Source: Curtobacterium sp. MCLR17_036
GTDB lineage: Bacteria > Actinomycetota > Actinomycetes > Actinomycetales > Microbacteriaceae
Reading direction: 5' to 3'
DNA length: 64,000 nucleotides
Assembly (NCBI RefSeq): GCF_003234445.2
Contig: NZ_CP126269.1
Location: forward strand, 3,410,001 to 3,474,000
Part shown: positions 18,040 to 25,858 of the stretch, one piece after another
How the letters are laid out: each line of letters opens with the position of its first letter
Position numbering within the stretch: position 1 is the first letter of the stretch
Made by a program: the position numbers and the translations under genes
Notes under the pieces: model-generated
What the model was told of the DNA's origin: nothing
What the model saw: the letters and a program-made list of their open reading frames with translations, nothing else
The model's database searches: none

Positions 18040-18777
18040 TCAGCGTGAACGGACCCACCGCGTCAACAGCACCCCGCCCGCACCGAGCAGCACGTGTGCC
18101 GGTCGCATCCGCCGCAGCTCGGGCGAGGACCCGGTCGCGATGCGGGGCCCGGCGCCGCCCTCGAGGGACGGGTCGACCGTCAGGGTCAGCTCGTCGACCG
18201 CGTCCGCGGCGACGAGCGCCCCGAGGAACGACGGACCGCCCTCGCAGTGGATGCTCCCGAGCCCACGGGCGGCCAGCTCGCCGAGCACCGCCGCGACGTC
18301 GACGGACGAGGACCCGCACGCCAACACGTCGGCGACCTCGCCCAGAGCACGACCGGACGACGACGCCGCCCCGGACGCCGACGTCAGGACGACCGGCCGC
18401 ACCGGTGCCTCGGTGAAGACCCGCGAGGACGCGTCGAGCGACGCCGAGTTCGTCACGATCGCGAAGACGGGGTGGTCGGGCAGGCCGCGCGCCCGCCGCC
18501 AGGCGACGTCGGCGTCGTGCAGGACCATCGGGCCGTAGCCCTCGTCACGGACGGTGCCGGCGGCGACGAGCACGACGTCGGCCACCCGGCGGAGCAGGTC
18601 GAACACGCGCAGGTCGTCGGCACCGCCGAGCGCACCCGTCCGGCCCGCCGCGGTCGCCGACCCGTCGAGGGTCGCGACGAAGTTGACGCGGAGCCAGGGA
18701 TCGCCGACGCCGTCGGTGTAGAGCGCGAGCAGGTCGTCGTCCGACAGGTCGGCGACGGACGGGGGCAGCGGGTTCAC
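18040..18777 (-). CDS. RibD C-terminal-like pyrimidine/dihydrofolate reductase (Rv2671-like)
   Basis: 245 residues from GTG 18777. DHFR-fold reductase domain: WLRVNFVATLDGSATAAGRTG at the front, VADVVLVAAGTVRDEGYG for the cofactor loop, IHCEGGPSFLG and DELTLTVDPSLEGG later. From memory it lines up end to end with M. tuberculosis Rv2671, annotated RibD but reported to reduce dihydrofolate. It has no deaminase domain, unlike true RibD. GTG overlaps the folP2-like stop (GTGA). Last gene of the operon, before a hairpin. Likely a pteridine or pyrimidine reductase; exact substrate uncertain. Confidence 0.85.
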   Translation of the reverse strand: MNPLPPSVADLSDDDLLALYTDGVGDPWLRVNFVATLDGSATAAGRTGALGGADDLRVFDLLRRVADVVLVAAGTVRDEGYGPMVLHDADVAWRRARGLPDHPVFAIVTNSASLDASSRVFTEAPVRPVVLTSASGAASSSGRALGEVADVLACGSSSVDVAAVLGELAARGLGSIHCEGGPSFLGALVAADAVDELTLTVDPSLEGGAGPRIATGSSPELRRMRPAHVLLGAGGVLLTRWVRSR

Positions 18778-19676
18778 GTGTTGTGCCTCGACTCCACCGG
18801 TGCCCGCCAGCCGAGCGTCGCCTCGACCATGCGCATCGCGTCGACGCTCTCGGCGACGTCGTGCATCCGGACGATCCGGGCGCCGAGCACCGCGCTGAGG
18901 GTGGCGACGGCGAGCGACCCGGCGAGGCGCTCGCCACGGGGGCGGCCGAGCGACTCCCCCACGAAGTCCTTGTTCGACACCGCCGCGAGCACGGGGTAGC
19001 CGAGTGCGACGACCTCGGGCAACCGCCGGGTCAGTTCGAGCGTGTGCACCGTGTTCTTGTTGAGGTCGTGGCCGGGGTCGACGACGATCCGCGACTCCGG
19101 GATCCCCGCGGCGAGCGCCCGGTCGACCCGCTCGCGCAGGAACCCGACGACGGACGCGGTGACGTCGGCGTACCGGGGCGGCGCGGCGAGCGCACGGCGC
19201 GGTTCGGCGGTCGAGTGGGTGATGACGATCGTCGCCTCGGAGTCGGCGACCACGTCCGCCATCCGCGGGTCGTGGAGTCCGGTCGTGTCGTTGACGACGC
19301 TCGCGCCGGCGGCGATCGCCGCGGCCGCGACCTCGGGTCGGAAGGTGTCGACGCTGATCGTGACGTCGGACTCCTGGGCGAGCTGCCGCACGACGGGCAC
19401 GACGCGGTCGATCTCGTCGGCCGCGGGGAGCTCGGGCCCAGGCGCGAACTTCACCCCGCCGATGTCGACCCAGTCCGCGCCCTGCTCCGCCGCGCGCACG
19501 GCCGCCGCGACCGCGCGGTCGAGCGCGAACGTGGCGCCGCGGTCGTGGAACGAGTCGGGCGTCCGGTTCACGATCGCCATGACGGCGATGCGGTGGTCGA
19601 AGTCGACGGTCCGCCGTCCGATCGTGCGGACCGGGTCGCGCAGTTCGGGGACGACCCACCCGGGCAGGCTCGTCAC
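18774..19676 (-). CDS. folP2: FolP2-type dihydropteroate synthase-like protein
   Basis: 300 residues from GTG 19676. TIM-barrel pterin-binding family. Motifs are those of mycobacterial FolP2 rather than working DHPS: VMAIVNRTPDSFHDRGATF, DIGGVKFAPGPEL in place of D-GGESTRPG, DPGHDLNKNT in place of DPG-GFGK, AVSNKDFVGE in place of SRK, and RMHDVAE at the end. FolP2 proteins from mycobacteria are reported to lack DHPS activity. Start and stop both overlap neighbours by 4 nt (folE-like before, RibD-like after), so the three proteins are made together. Confidence 0.88.
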   Translation of the reverse strand: MTSLPGWVVPELRDPVRTIGRRTVDFDHRIAVMAIVNRTPDSFHDRGATFALDRAVAAAVRAAEQGADWVDIGGVKFAPGPELPAADEIDRVVPVVRQLAQESDVTISVDTFRPEVAAAAIAAGASVVNDTTGLHDPRMADVVADSEATIVITHSTAEPRRALAAPPRYADVTASVVGFLRERVDRALAAGIPESRIVVDPGHDLNKNTVHTLELTRRLPEVVALGYPVLAAVSNKDFVGESLGRPRGERLAGSLAVATLSAVLGARIVRMHDVAESVDAMRMVEATLGWRAPVESRHNT

Positions 19677-20290
19677 GCGTCCGCCCCCGGCTCGGCGGTC
19701 GGCGGCGTGGCCGACCCGGCACCGATGAGCGCGATCGCCTCGGCCCGTTCCGCGGCGCCGGCCAGCGTGCCGTTCGCCGCGACCGTCACGGTCGTCGAGC
19801 TGTTCTGGCGCTCCCCGCGGCTCGTGACGCACTGGTGCTGTGCGTCGAGGACCACGAGCACGCCCGCGGCGCCGAGGCCCTCGGCGATGGTCGCCGCGAC
19901 CTGTTCGCCGAGCCGTTCCTGCAGCTGCGGGCGGGAGGCCACCGCGTCGAGCACGCGCGACAGGGTGCCGAGGCCGATGAGCCGCTCGCCCGGGGCGTAC
20001 GCCAGGTGCGCGACGCCGAGGAACGGCAGCAGGTGGTGCTCGCAGACGGAGCGGAACCGGATGCCGCGGACGACGACGAGCCGACCGCGTTCGCCGTCCT
20101 CGGCGTGCACCGTGCCGTCGCGGGCGATCGCGACCGCGTCCGTGCCGATGCCGCTGAAGAACTCGGCGTACGAGTCGGCGACCCGCGACGGCGTGCGCAC
20201 CAGCTCGGGGCGGTCGGGGTCCTCGCCGACGGCGAGCAGGAGTTCGCGCACCGCGGCCTCGACGCGGGCGCGGTCCAGGGGAGACGTCAC
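19673..20290 (-). CDS. folE: GTP cyclohydrolase I (FolE) paralogue
   Basis: 205 residues from GTG 20290 (TTGGAT sits 6 nt upstream as a weak -10). FolE makes dihydroneopterin triphosphate from GTP. Zinc ligands are present: Cys83 and His86 in SVCEHHLLPF, Cys154 in DAQHQCVTSRG. The C-terminal part is unlike standard FolE: ERQNSSTTVTVAANGTLAG replaces the usual V--PGSRTVTSAL-G. First gene of the operon with folP2-like and RibD-like genes; the usual folB and folK partners are absent here. It may be a second, specialised FolE. Confidence 0.88.
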   Translation of the reverse strand: MTSPLDRARVEAAVRELLLAVGEDPDRPELVRTPSRVADSYAEFFSGIGTDAVAIARDGTVHAEDGERGRLVVVRGIRFRSVCEHHLLPFLGVAHLAYAPGERLIGLGTLSRVLDAVASRPQLQERLGEQVAATIAEGLGAAGVLVVLDAQHQCVTSRGERQNSSTTVTVAANGTLAGAAERAEAIALIGAGSATPPTAEPGADA

Positions 20291-20425
20291 CCGCTCATCC
20301 AACACCAGCCGCGCGCAGTGGACACGAGCGGCCGCTCGACGTGAGGTTCCCCGGGGACGTGAGCCGGGCCTCCCGTCCGGGAGCCCTGTGAGGATCCTGT
20401 GACACGCGCGAAACCCAGCGTCCTT

Positions 20426-20431
20426 TAAACT
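20426..20431 (+). promoter_or_regulatory. -10 element of the purine permease gene
   Basis: TAAACT inside an AT-rich island (CTTTAAACT), 6 nt before the GTG start, so transcription should begin at or next to the start codon. No convincing -35 at the usual distance. Confidence 0.55.
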
Positions 20432-20437
20432 CAGTCG

Positions 20438-21910
20438 GTGAGCGCCACGAAGACCGACACCCCACACCGGAACCGCTTCGCGACCGGCCTCGACCGCTTC
20501 TTCTCGATCACCGAACGCGGGTCCTCGATCCCGCGCGAGGTCCGCGGCGGTCTCGTGTCGTTCGTGACCATGGCGTACATCGTCATCCTCAACCCGCTCA
20601 TCCTCGGCGGCTTCAGCGCCGACCAGGCCGCGAAGGACGTCAGCGGCGGCTGGCTCGAGAACGCAGAGGTCGCCGCGGCGACCGGTCTCGTCGCCGGGCT
20701 GATGACCATCGCGATGGGCGTCATCGCGAACCTGCCGTTCGGCATCGCCGCGGGCCTCGGGATCAACTCGTTCCTGGCCGTCAGCGTCGTGCAGCAGGTC
20801 ACGTGGGCCGAGGCGATGGGCCTCGTCGTCATCAACGGCGTCATCATCGTGGTCCTCGCCCTGACGGGGATCCGGACGATGATCTTCACCGCCGTGCCCG
20901 CGCAGCTCAAGGCCGCGATCACGGTCGGCATCGGTCTGTTCATCGCCTTCATCGGGCTCGTCGACTCCGGCTTCGTGCGCTCCTCCGGCCTGTCGTCGCC
21001 GCCGCTGCAGCTCGGCGAGGACGGCTCCGTCGGCGCCCTGCCGACCATCGTGTTCCTGATCGGGCTCATCATCATCGGCACGCTCATGGCCCGCCGGGTC
21101 AAGGGTGCGCTGCTCATCGGCATCGTCGCGACGACGGTCATCGCGATCATCCTGCAGGCGGTCTTCCAGGTGCCGACGTCGGTCGACTCGAAGACCGGCT
21201 GGAACCTCAACGCCCCCGGCCTGCCGAGCGCGCTCTTCGCGTTCCCCGACCTGTCGCTCGTCGGGCACGCCGACCTGTTCGGCGCGTTCAGCCGCATCGG
21301 CCCGTTGGCCGCGTCGATGCTCGTCTTCACCCTCGTGTTCACGAACTTCTTCGACGCGATGGGCACCATGACCGGCCTCGCCAAGGCCGCCGGCGTCGCG
21401 AAGCCCGACGGCACCTTCCCGCGCCTGAAGTCGGCGCTCGTCGTCGAGGGCGTCGGTGCCATCGCCGGTGGTGGCGCCTCGGTCTCGTCGAACACCGTGT
21501 TCATCGACTCGGCCTCCGGCATCGGCGAGGGCGCCAGGACGGGCATGGCCTCGGTCGTGACCGGTCTGCTGTTCCTGGCGTCGATGTTCCTGACGCCGCT
21601 CACCCAGGTCGTCCCGCTCGAGGTCGCCGCCGCCGGCCTCGTCGTCGTCGGCGCGCTCATGGTCGCGCAGGTCGCCGACATCTCGTGGACGGACTTCGGG
21701 TCGGCCCTGCCGGCGTTCCTGACGATCGTCGTCATGCCGCTGACGTACTCGATCGCGAACGGCATCGGCGCCGGCTTCATCAGCTGGGTGCTCATCAAGC
21801 TGCTGTCCGGCCGCGGTCGCGAGGTCTCGTGGCTGCTCTACGTGGTCGCCGCGGGCTTCCTGCTGTACTTCGCGCGCGGACCGCTGGAGGCACTGCTCGG
21901 CGTCGGCTGA
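20438..21910 (+). CDS. NCS2 family purine permease (AzgA/PbuG-like)
   Basis: 490 residues from GTG 20438. Proton-linked importer of adenine, guanine or hypoxanthine. Twelve to fourteen membrane segments. Family signatures: SIPREVRGGLVSFVTMAYIVILNP at the N-terminus, GLGINSFLA, VFTNFFDAMGTMTGLA, and EGVGAIAGGGASVSSNTVFIDSASGIGEGARTG. It stands alone and is probably read from a leaderless transcript. Confidence 0.93.
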   Translation: MSATKTDTPHRNRFATGLDRFFSITERGSSIPREVRGGLVSFVTMAYIVILNPLILGGFSADQAAKDVSGGWLENAEVAAATGLVAGLMTIAMGVIANLPFGIAAGLGINSFLAVSVVQQVTWAEAMGLVVINGVIIVVLALTGIRTMIFTAVPAQLKAAITVGIGLFIAFIGLVDSGFVRSSGLSSPPLQLGEDGSVGALPTIVFLIGLIIIGTLMARRVKGALLIGIVATTVIAIILQAVFQVPTSVDSKTGWNLNAPGLPSALFAFPDLSLVGHADLFGAFSRIGPLAASMLVFTLVFTNFFDAMGTMTGLAKAAGVAKPDGTFPRLKSALVVEGVGAIAGGGASVSSNTVFIDSASGIGEGARTGMASVVTGLLFLASMFLTPLTQVVPLEVAAAGLVVVGALMVAQVADISWTDFGSALPAFLTIVVMPLTYSIANGIGAGFISWVLIKLLSGRGREVSWLLYVVAAGFLLYFARGPLEALLGVG

Positions 21911-22007
21911 CGCCTGGGGCGCGGGGCGGTCGGCGCCGGCTGACGCCCGCTCGGCGGGCCGGTCGGCTGGTTCCCGCTGGTCGGGCCGGTCGGCTGGCTC
22001 ACGCAAG

Positions 22008-22090
22008 AGCGACAGTTCCTGTGGGGCTGCCCGAGGGTGGTCCGCACAAGCGACAGTTCTCCGCGAACCATCCGCGGAGGACTGTCGCTT
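22008..22090. terminator. Hairpin terminator with a duplicated half-site
   Basis: Arms 22048-22065 and 22073-22090 pair over 18 bp with one wobble and end in TTTCG. The first 11 nt, AGCGACAGTTC, also occur at 22008-22018, so the left arm is duplicated 41 nt upstream. Just before lie two copies of GGGCCGGTCGGCTGG-like sequence (21957-21999). Placed between the converging purine permease and a hypothetical gene. Confidence 0.65.
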
Positions 22091-22119
22091 TCGCGTTCGG
22101 GCGGCCTGGAGGCCCGGGC

Positions 22120-22572
22120 TCAGTCCGGCAGGTCGCCCGGCGTCGCCTCGTGGTGGCGCTGGTCCGGGGTGCGCCGGTCCTCCTTCATGCCCGCCTCGAA
22201 CAGGTGGCGGCGGCCCTGCACGAGCTCGTCGCGCGCGGTGCGCTCGAGCTCCTTGGCCAGGGCGTAGTAGCCGTCGTCGTAGTCCTCGACGATCTGGAAC
22301 GTCCACCGCCCCGCGATGACGTTGCGGCCCACCAGCTCCGTGTCGATCCGGTCGGCGAGGTCGGTGTGGCCGGCCTTCCGCAGTTGCTCGACCGCCTCGC
22401 CGAGGTTGAGGTCGGCCGTGCCGGTCAGGCGGTGGAAGCCGTAGAGCAGACCACGGGCGTGCTCGATGACCTCGACCGCGGCGGACAGGCTGCCGAGGGC
22501 CTCGACCGTGGCCTCGGACACCCCCTCCGGGACCTGGTGCTGCGCGTCGGGACCCTGTGCGTCGTTCGTCAT
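22120..22572 (-). CDS. Conserved hypothetical protein
   Basis: 150 residues from ATG 22572. Mostly helical, soluble and polar; no signal peptide or membrane segment. Central region: GSLSAAVEVIEHARGLLYGF, EAVEQLRKAGHTDLADRIDTELVGRN, and GRWTFQIVEDYDDGYYA. I remember proteins of this look as common single-copy hypotheticals in actinobacteria, but I cannot name a function. TAGACG 7 nt upstream could be the promoter. Divergent from the SOS-box gene. Confidence 0.75.
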   Translation of the reverse strand: MTNDAQGPDAQHQVPEGVSEATVEALGSLSAAVEVIEHARGLLYGFHRLTGTADLNLGEAVEQLRKAGHTDLADRIDTELVGRNVIAGRWTFQIVEDYDDGYYALAKELERTARDELVQGRRHLFEAGMKEDRRTPDQRHHEATPGDLPD

Positions 22573-22677
22573 GGACCCTCGTCTACACGACCGCACCTGG
22601 CCCCGCGACCGGCATCGTCCACGACCCGCCGTGCACGTCGTGGGCGCTTGCGGTGGGCGACAGGAGCGACCTAGCAT

Positions 22678-22693
22678 TCGAACACACGTTCGA
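22678..22693 (+). promoter_or_regulatory. LexA-type SOS box
   Basis: TCGAACACACGTTCGA is a perfect inverted repeat, TCGAAC-4 nt-GTTCGA, matching the actinobacterial/Bacillus-type LexA operator. It sits 12 nt upstream of the ATG of the 87-residue gene, so LexA should repress that gene until DNA damage. Its centre is about 110 nt from the divergent hypothetical gene start. Confidence 0.82.
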
Positions 22694-22705
22694 ACGGAGA
22701 AGCCG

Positions 22706-22969
22706 ATGATGATCACCGACACGACCGCCACCGTGTGGTGGTCCGAGGGGGCACCGGCCCGGTTGGTCTGGGCCGGACGACGCTGGCGGGTGTCCGACAC
22801 CCCCACGCGCCTCACCGTGACGCGCGCCGAACTGCCGACCGCGATCACGCACGCACCGGAGCGCACGGTCGGCTGGCGGTTCCAGGCGACCGCCGAGGAC
22901 GGCGAGGCCCTGGTCGTCGACATCGTGCCGGAGGGGGACGGCTGGGGCGTCGCGCGGACGTGGACGTGA
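22706..22969 (+). CDS. Small SOS-regulated protein (DUF6504-like)
   Basis: 87 residues; GGAGA about 7 nt upstream of ATG 22706. Key part: TVWWSEGAPARLVWAGRRWRVSDTPTRL, then GWRFQATAEDGEALVVDIV. The pattern of a short beta-rich domain with W-GR-W-V-D resembles DUF6504, which I associate with actinobacterial mutasome (imuB/dnaE2) regions; that assignment is from memory and only moderately sure. No polymerase gene is next to it here. The perfect LexA box marks it as a damage-response gene. A second ATG directly follows the first. Confidence 0.75.
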   Translation: MMITDTTATVWWSEGAPARLVWAGRRWRVSDTPTRLTVTRAELPTAITHAPERTVGWRFQATAEDGEALVVDIVPEGDGWGVARTWT

Positions 22970-23000
22970 ACGGTCCGGCCGACGTCGCCGGCGCGACGGG

Positions 23001-24245
23001 TCAGGCCGGTGCGCGCTCCGTCGCCACCGGGCGCTCCATGAGCCGCCAGGCACCACCGGTCAGCGGCGCGAGCGTCACGACCGTGTAGAGCACGAGGACC
23101 ACACCGAAGGTCGCCTGGACGCCGACACCCTCCGCCGCGAAGCCGGCCAGCAGGCCGCCGAGCGGGATGCCCGCCCACGACCCCGCGCCGAGGAGCCCGA
23201 ACACCCGGGCACGCATGTGCTCCGGGATGCGCTCGAGCTCGACCGCTCCGAGGATCGGGTTGAGCGCCCCGGCCGCGAGTCCGGACACCGCGGCGGCGCC
23301 GAGCATCCACGGCAGTCCGAGGCCGAGGGCCGGCACCAGGAGCGACGGACCACCGGCGAGCACGAAGCACACCACGAACGTGGCACGACGCGGGACCCGG
23401 TGGGCGACGTACCCGAACGCCACGGACCCGATGAAGGCCGCACCGCCGAAGGTCCCCGTCGCGAAACCGAGCGCCTGCGCCCCACCCAGCACGTCCGCGG
23501 CGTAGAGCGGCAGGAGCGTCGTCGACCGGGCGGCGTCGAGCAGGTTCGTGACCAGCACGAGGGCGACCACGAGTCGGAAGAACGGGTCACGGACGCAGAA
23601 CCGGAAGCCCTCGGCGATGTCCCGCCAGTACCCGGAGGCCGGTCCGGCATCGGCGGCCGCTGGCGACGGGGCGTCGGCGGGCCGGACCAGCACCGCGGCG
23701 AGCAGTGCGGCGGCGCCGAACGCCGCCGCGGTGCCGACGAGCGCAGCCATCGGCCCGGCGGCCGCGACGAGCACACCACCGAGCGGTGCACCGATGAGCA
23801 CCGAGAGTCGCTGCGCTGCCTCGAAGTGCCCGACCGCCCGCTCCAGCGGTACCCCGGACGAGCTGGCCAGTCCCGGCAGCAGGACCCGGCGCGCGGACTC
23901 CCCGGGCAGGTCGAGCAGACCGCTCACGAAGACGAGCGCCAGGAGCGCCCAGAAGGGCAGCCCCACCGTCCACGCCAGCACCGGCATCGCGAGCAGCGTC
24001 ACGCCGCTGACGAGGTCGGACACCACGCTCGAACGGACGAAGCCGACCCGCTCGACGAGCGCTCCGCCGAACGGGCCGCCGAGGACGATCGGCACCGTGG
24101 CGGCGAAGGCGGCGATGCCGACGTCCGTCGCCGAGCCGCCCCGCGCGAGGACGGCGAACGGCACCGCCACGGTCGTGACGACGTTCCCGGTCCGCGAGAG
24201 GATGTGGACCGCGAGCAGGGCTCGCAGCCGCGCCTTCGGCGTCAC
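23001..24245 (-). CDS. MFS transporter
   Basis: 414 residues from GTG 24245. Twelve-segment major facilitator, probably a drug or metabolite exporter of the DHA3/EntS type: HILSRTGNVVTTVAVPFAVL at the start, GPFGGALVERVGF for the cytoplasmic 2-3 loop, and EHMRARVFGLLGAG late. The start overlaps the stop of the ArsR-type gene (GTGA), so it is the regulated target in a two-gene operon. Confidence 0.9.
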   Translation of the reverse strand: MTPKARLRALLAVHILSRTGNVVTTVAVPFAVLARGGSATDVGIAAFAATVPIVLGGPFGGALVERVGFVRSSVVSDLVSGVTLLAMPVLAWTVGLPFWALLALVFVSGLLDLPGESARRVLLPGLASSSGVPLERAVGHFEAAQRLSVLIGAPLGGVLVAAAGPMAALVGTAAAFGAAALLAAVLVRPADAPSPAAADAGPASGYWRDIAEGFRFCVRDPFFRLVVALVLVTNLLDAARSTTLLPLYAADVLGGAQALGFATGTFGGAAFIGSVAFGYVAHRVPRRATFVVCFVLAGGPSLLVPALGLGLPWMLGAAAVSGLAAGALNPILGAVELERIPEHMRARVFGLLGAGSWAGIPLGGLLAGFAAEGVGVQATFGVVLVLYTVVTLAPLTGGAWRLMERPVATERAPA

Positions 24246-24814
24246 CGTCGCGTCGTCCGGTAGGCCTGGGTGACGGCGATGACCTGCTCGGCCCCGTCGT
24301 CCGCGGTGTGGGCGTCGCTGACGGCCGTCCACCGGTCGAGGACGGCGGCGAGTTCCGCGCCGAGGCCGGCGAGTTCGTCCGGCGTGAGCCGGAGCACCTG
24401 GTCCGAGCTGGTCGACGCTGCGACCCACTCGCGGCCGAGCACCGGCGCCTGGTCGATGAAGCGCTGGTACTCGGTCGCGTAGGCCTGGGCGACGGTGTGG
24501 CCGAGCTCGGTCGCGGCGACCAGCCGTTCCGGGTCGCCGAACGCCTCGGCCAGGTCCCACGACGTGCGGTCGGCCGTCGCACGCCACCACCGCTCGCGGC
24601 GGTCGGCCCCGAGGTCCGGCGCCGGTTCGATGAGCTCGGCCTCGGCGAGACGCCGACAGTGGTAGCTGATGGTGCCGGGCGCCTCGTCGATCACGTCGCC
24701 GAGCATCGCCGCGGTCTGCGCGCCACCGGTGCGCAGCAGGCCGACGATCCGGAGCCGGGTGGGATGGGCGAGTGCGCGCATGTGGGCGGCATCGTCGAGT
24801 CTGCGAACGGTCAC
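24242..24814 (-). CDS. ArsR-like winged-helix regulator
   Basis: 190 residues from GTG 24814. N-terminal winged helix: MRALAHPTRLRIVGLLRTGGAQTAAMLGDVIDEAPGTISYHCRRLAEAELIE. The longer C-terminal part (RERWWRATADRTSW and beyond) matches the HTH_20-type repressors that usually sit with an MFS gene. No metal-binding Cys pair, so not a metal sensor. Promoter TTGCGC-17 nt-TAGGGT ends 6 nt before the GTG. Co-transcribed with the MFS gene. Confidence 0.9.
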   Translation of the reverse strand: MTVRRLDDAAHMRALAHPTRLRIVGLLRTGGAQTAAMLGDVIDEAPGTISYHCRRLAEAELIEPAPDLGADRRERWWRATADRTSWDLAEAFGDPERLVAATELGHTVAQAYATEYQRFIDQAPVLGREWVAASTSSDQVLRLTPDELAGLGAELAAVLDRWTAVSDAHTADDGAEQVIAVTQAYRTTRR

Positions 24815-24820
24815 GGCACG

Positions 24821-24859
24821 ACCCTAGATGCACAAGAATCGTTGCGCAATGGTTCTTGT
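24821..24859 (-). promoter_or_regulatory. Promoter and operator of the ArsR-MFS operon
   Basis: Minus-strand promoter: TTGCGC (24849-24844) and TAGGGT (24826-24821) with 17 nt between. The inverted repeat ACAAGAA-14 nt-TTCTTGT (24832-24838 and 24853-24859) covers the -35 region and is a good autorepressor site. Confidence 0.6.
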
Positions 24860-24905
24860 CGATGTTGCCGCACCCGCGGACGGGCGACCGCGCTACGGTT
24901 CCGGC

Positions 24906-25427
24906 ATGGCGAAGTGGATCGCGTTGCTGCGCGGGGTGAACGTCAACGGCATCACGATCCGGAGCGCCGACCTCGGTGCGCTGTTCCGTGGGCTCGGGTA
25001 CGCGGACGTCCGGACCGTGCTGGCCTCGGGCAACGTGGTCTTCAGCACGGACGACGAGCAGGACGTCGCCCGGCTCTCCGGCACGATCGAACAGGCGCTG
25101 CGAGACCGGTTCGGCTACGACGCGTGGATCGTGCTCGTCCGGCACGACGACCTGCGAGCGGTCCTCGACGCGTTCCCGTTCGCCTCGGCACCGGACCGCC
25201 ACGACTACGTGCTGTTCGGCTCGGACGACGCCGCCCTCGACGACCTGCTCGCCGACCTCGTGCTCGACACCGCCGTGGAGCAGGTCGCGCGTGGACGGGG
25301 CGTCGTCTACTGGTCCTGCCCGAAGGGGTCGAGCACGGACACGGTGTTCGCGAAGCGGGCCGGCGCCGCCCGCTTCAAGCGCACGACCACGACCCGCAAC
25401 GCGAACACGCTCCGGAAGCTGCTGTGA
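24906..25427 (+). CDS. DUF1697 family protein
   Basis: 173 residues from ATG 24906; TACGGT lies 6 nt upstream (24894-24899). The N-terminus WIALLRGVNVNGITIRSADL is the DUF1697 hallmark, followed by DVRTVLASGNVVFST and the end RTTTTRNANTLRKLL. The family is widespread and uncharacterised. Its stop overlaps the start of the VOC gene, suggesting a two-gene unit. Confidence 0.9.
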   Translation: MAKWIALLRGVNVNGITIRSADLGALFRGLGYADVRTVLASGNVVFSTDDEQDVARLSGTIEQALRDRFGYDAWIVLVRHDDLRAVLDAFPFASAPDRHDYVLFGSDDAALDDLLADLVLDTAVEQVARGRGVVYWSCPKGSSTDTVFAKRAGAARFKRTTTTRNANTLRKLL

Positions 25428-25810
25428 CGCGGGGAACGCTGCACCACGTCGAACTGCGCACGGCGGACCTGGGTCGGGCCGAGCGCGCGTGGGGGTGGCT
25501 GCTCGGTGCGCTGGGCCACGAACCGTTCCAGCGCTGGGAGGACGGCCGGAGCTGGCGACTCGGCGACCTGTACGTCGTGCTCGAGGCCGCTCCGCTCGAC
25601 GGGGCGCACGACCGGCGTCGCGCGGGGCTGAGCCACCTGGCGTTCCACGCCGGCTCGGCGGCCGACGTCGAGCGCCTCTGGCAGGACGCACCGGCGAACG
25701 GCTGGACACGGCTCTACGAGGACCGGCACCCCTTCGCCGGTGGGCCGGACCACCACGCCGCCTTCCTCGAGGACGGCGAACGGTTCAAGGTCGAGCTCGT
25801 CGCCGACTGA
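25424..25810 (+). CDS. VOC (glyoxalase/dioxygenase) superfamily protein
   Basis: 128 residues from GTG 25424 (GTGA overlap with DUF1697). Single vicinal-oxygen-chelate unit: TLHHVELRTADLGRAERAWGWLL with the first metal His, AGLSHLAFHAGS with another, and FKVELVAD with the closing Glu. Enzyme activity unknown; could be a resistance or lyase protein acting as a dimer. Confidence 0.85.
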   Translation: MTRGTLHHVELRTADLGRAERAWGWLLGALGHEPFQRWEDGRSWRLGDLYVVLEAAPLDGAHDRRRAGLSHLAFHAGSAADVERLWQDAPANGWTRLYEDRHPFAGGPDHHAAFLEDGERFKVELVAD

Positions 25811-25817
25811 CGCGACC

Positions 25818-25848
25818 GGGCGGGGCGGGACGTGACCGCGCCCCGCCC
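25818..25848. terminator. Bidirectional G+C hairpin
   Basis: GGGCGGGGCG (25818-25827) pairs with CGCCCCGCCC (25839-25848) across an 11-nt loop, between the converging VOC and SDR genes. Confidence 0.5.
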
Positions 25849-25858
25849 CGTCGGGCTG

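Noticed and set aside
20291..20437. Purine riboswitch before the purine permease
   Set aside because: The start codon lies only 6 nt after the -10 element TAAACT, leaving no room for a leader RNA.
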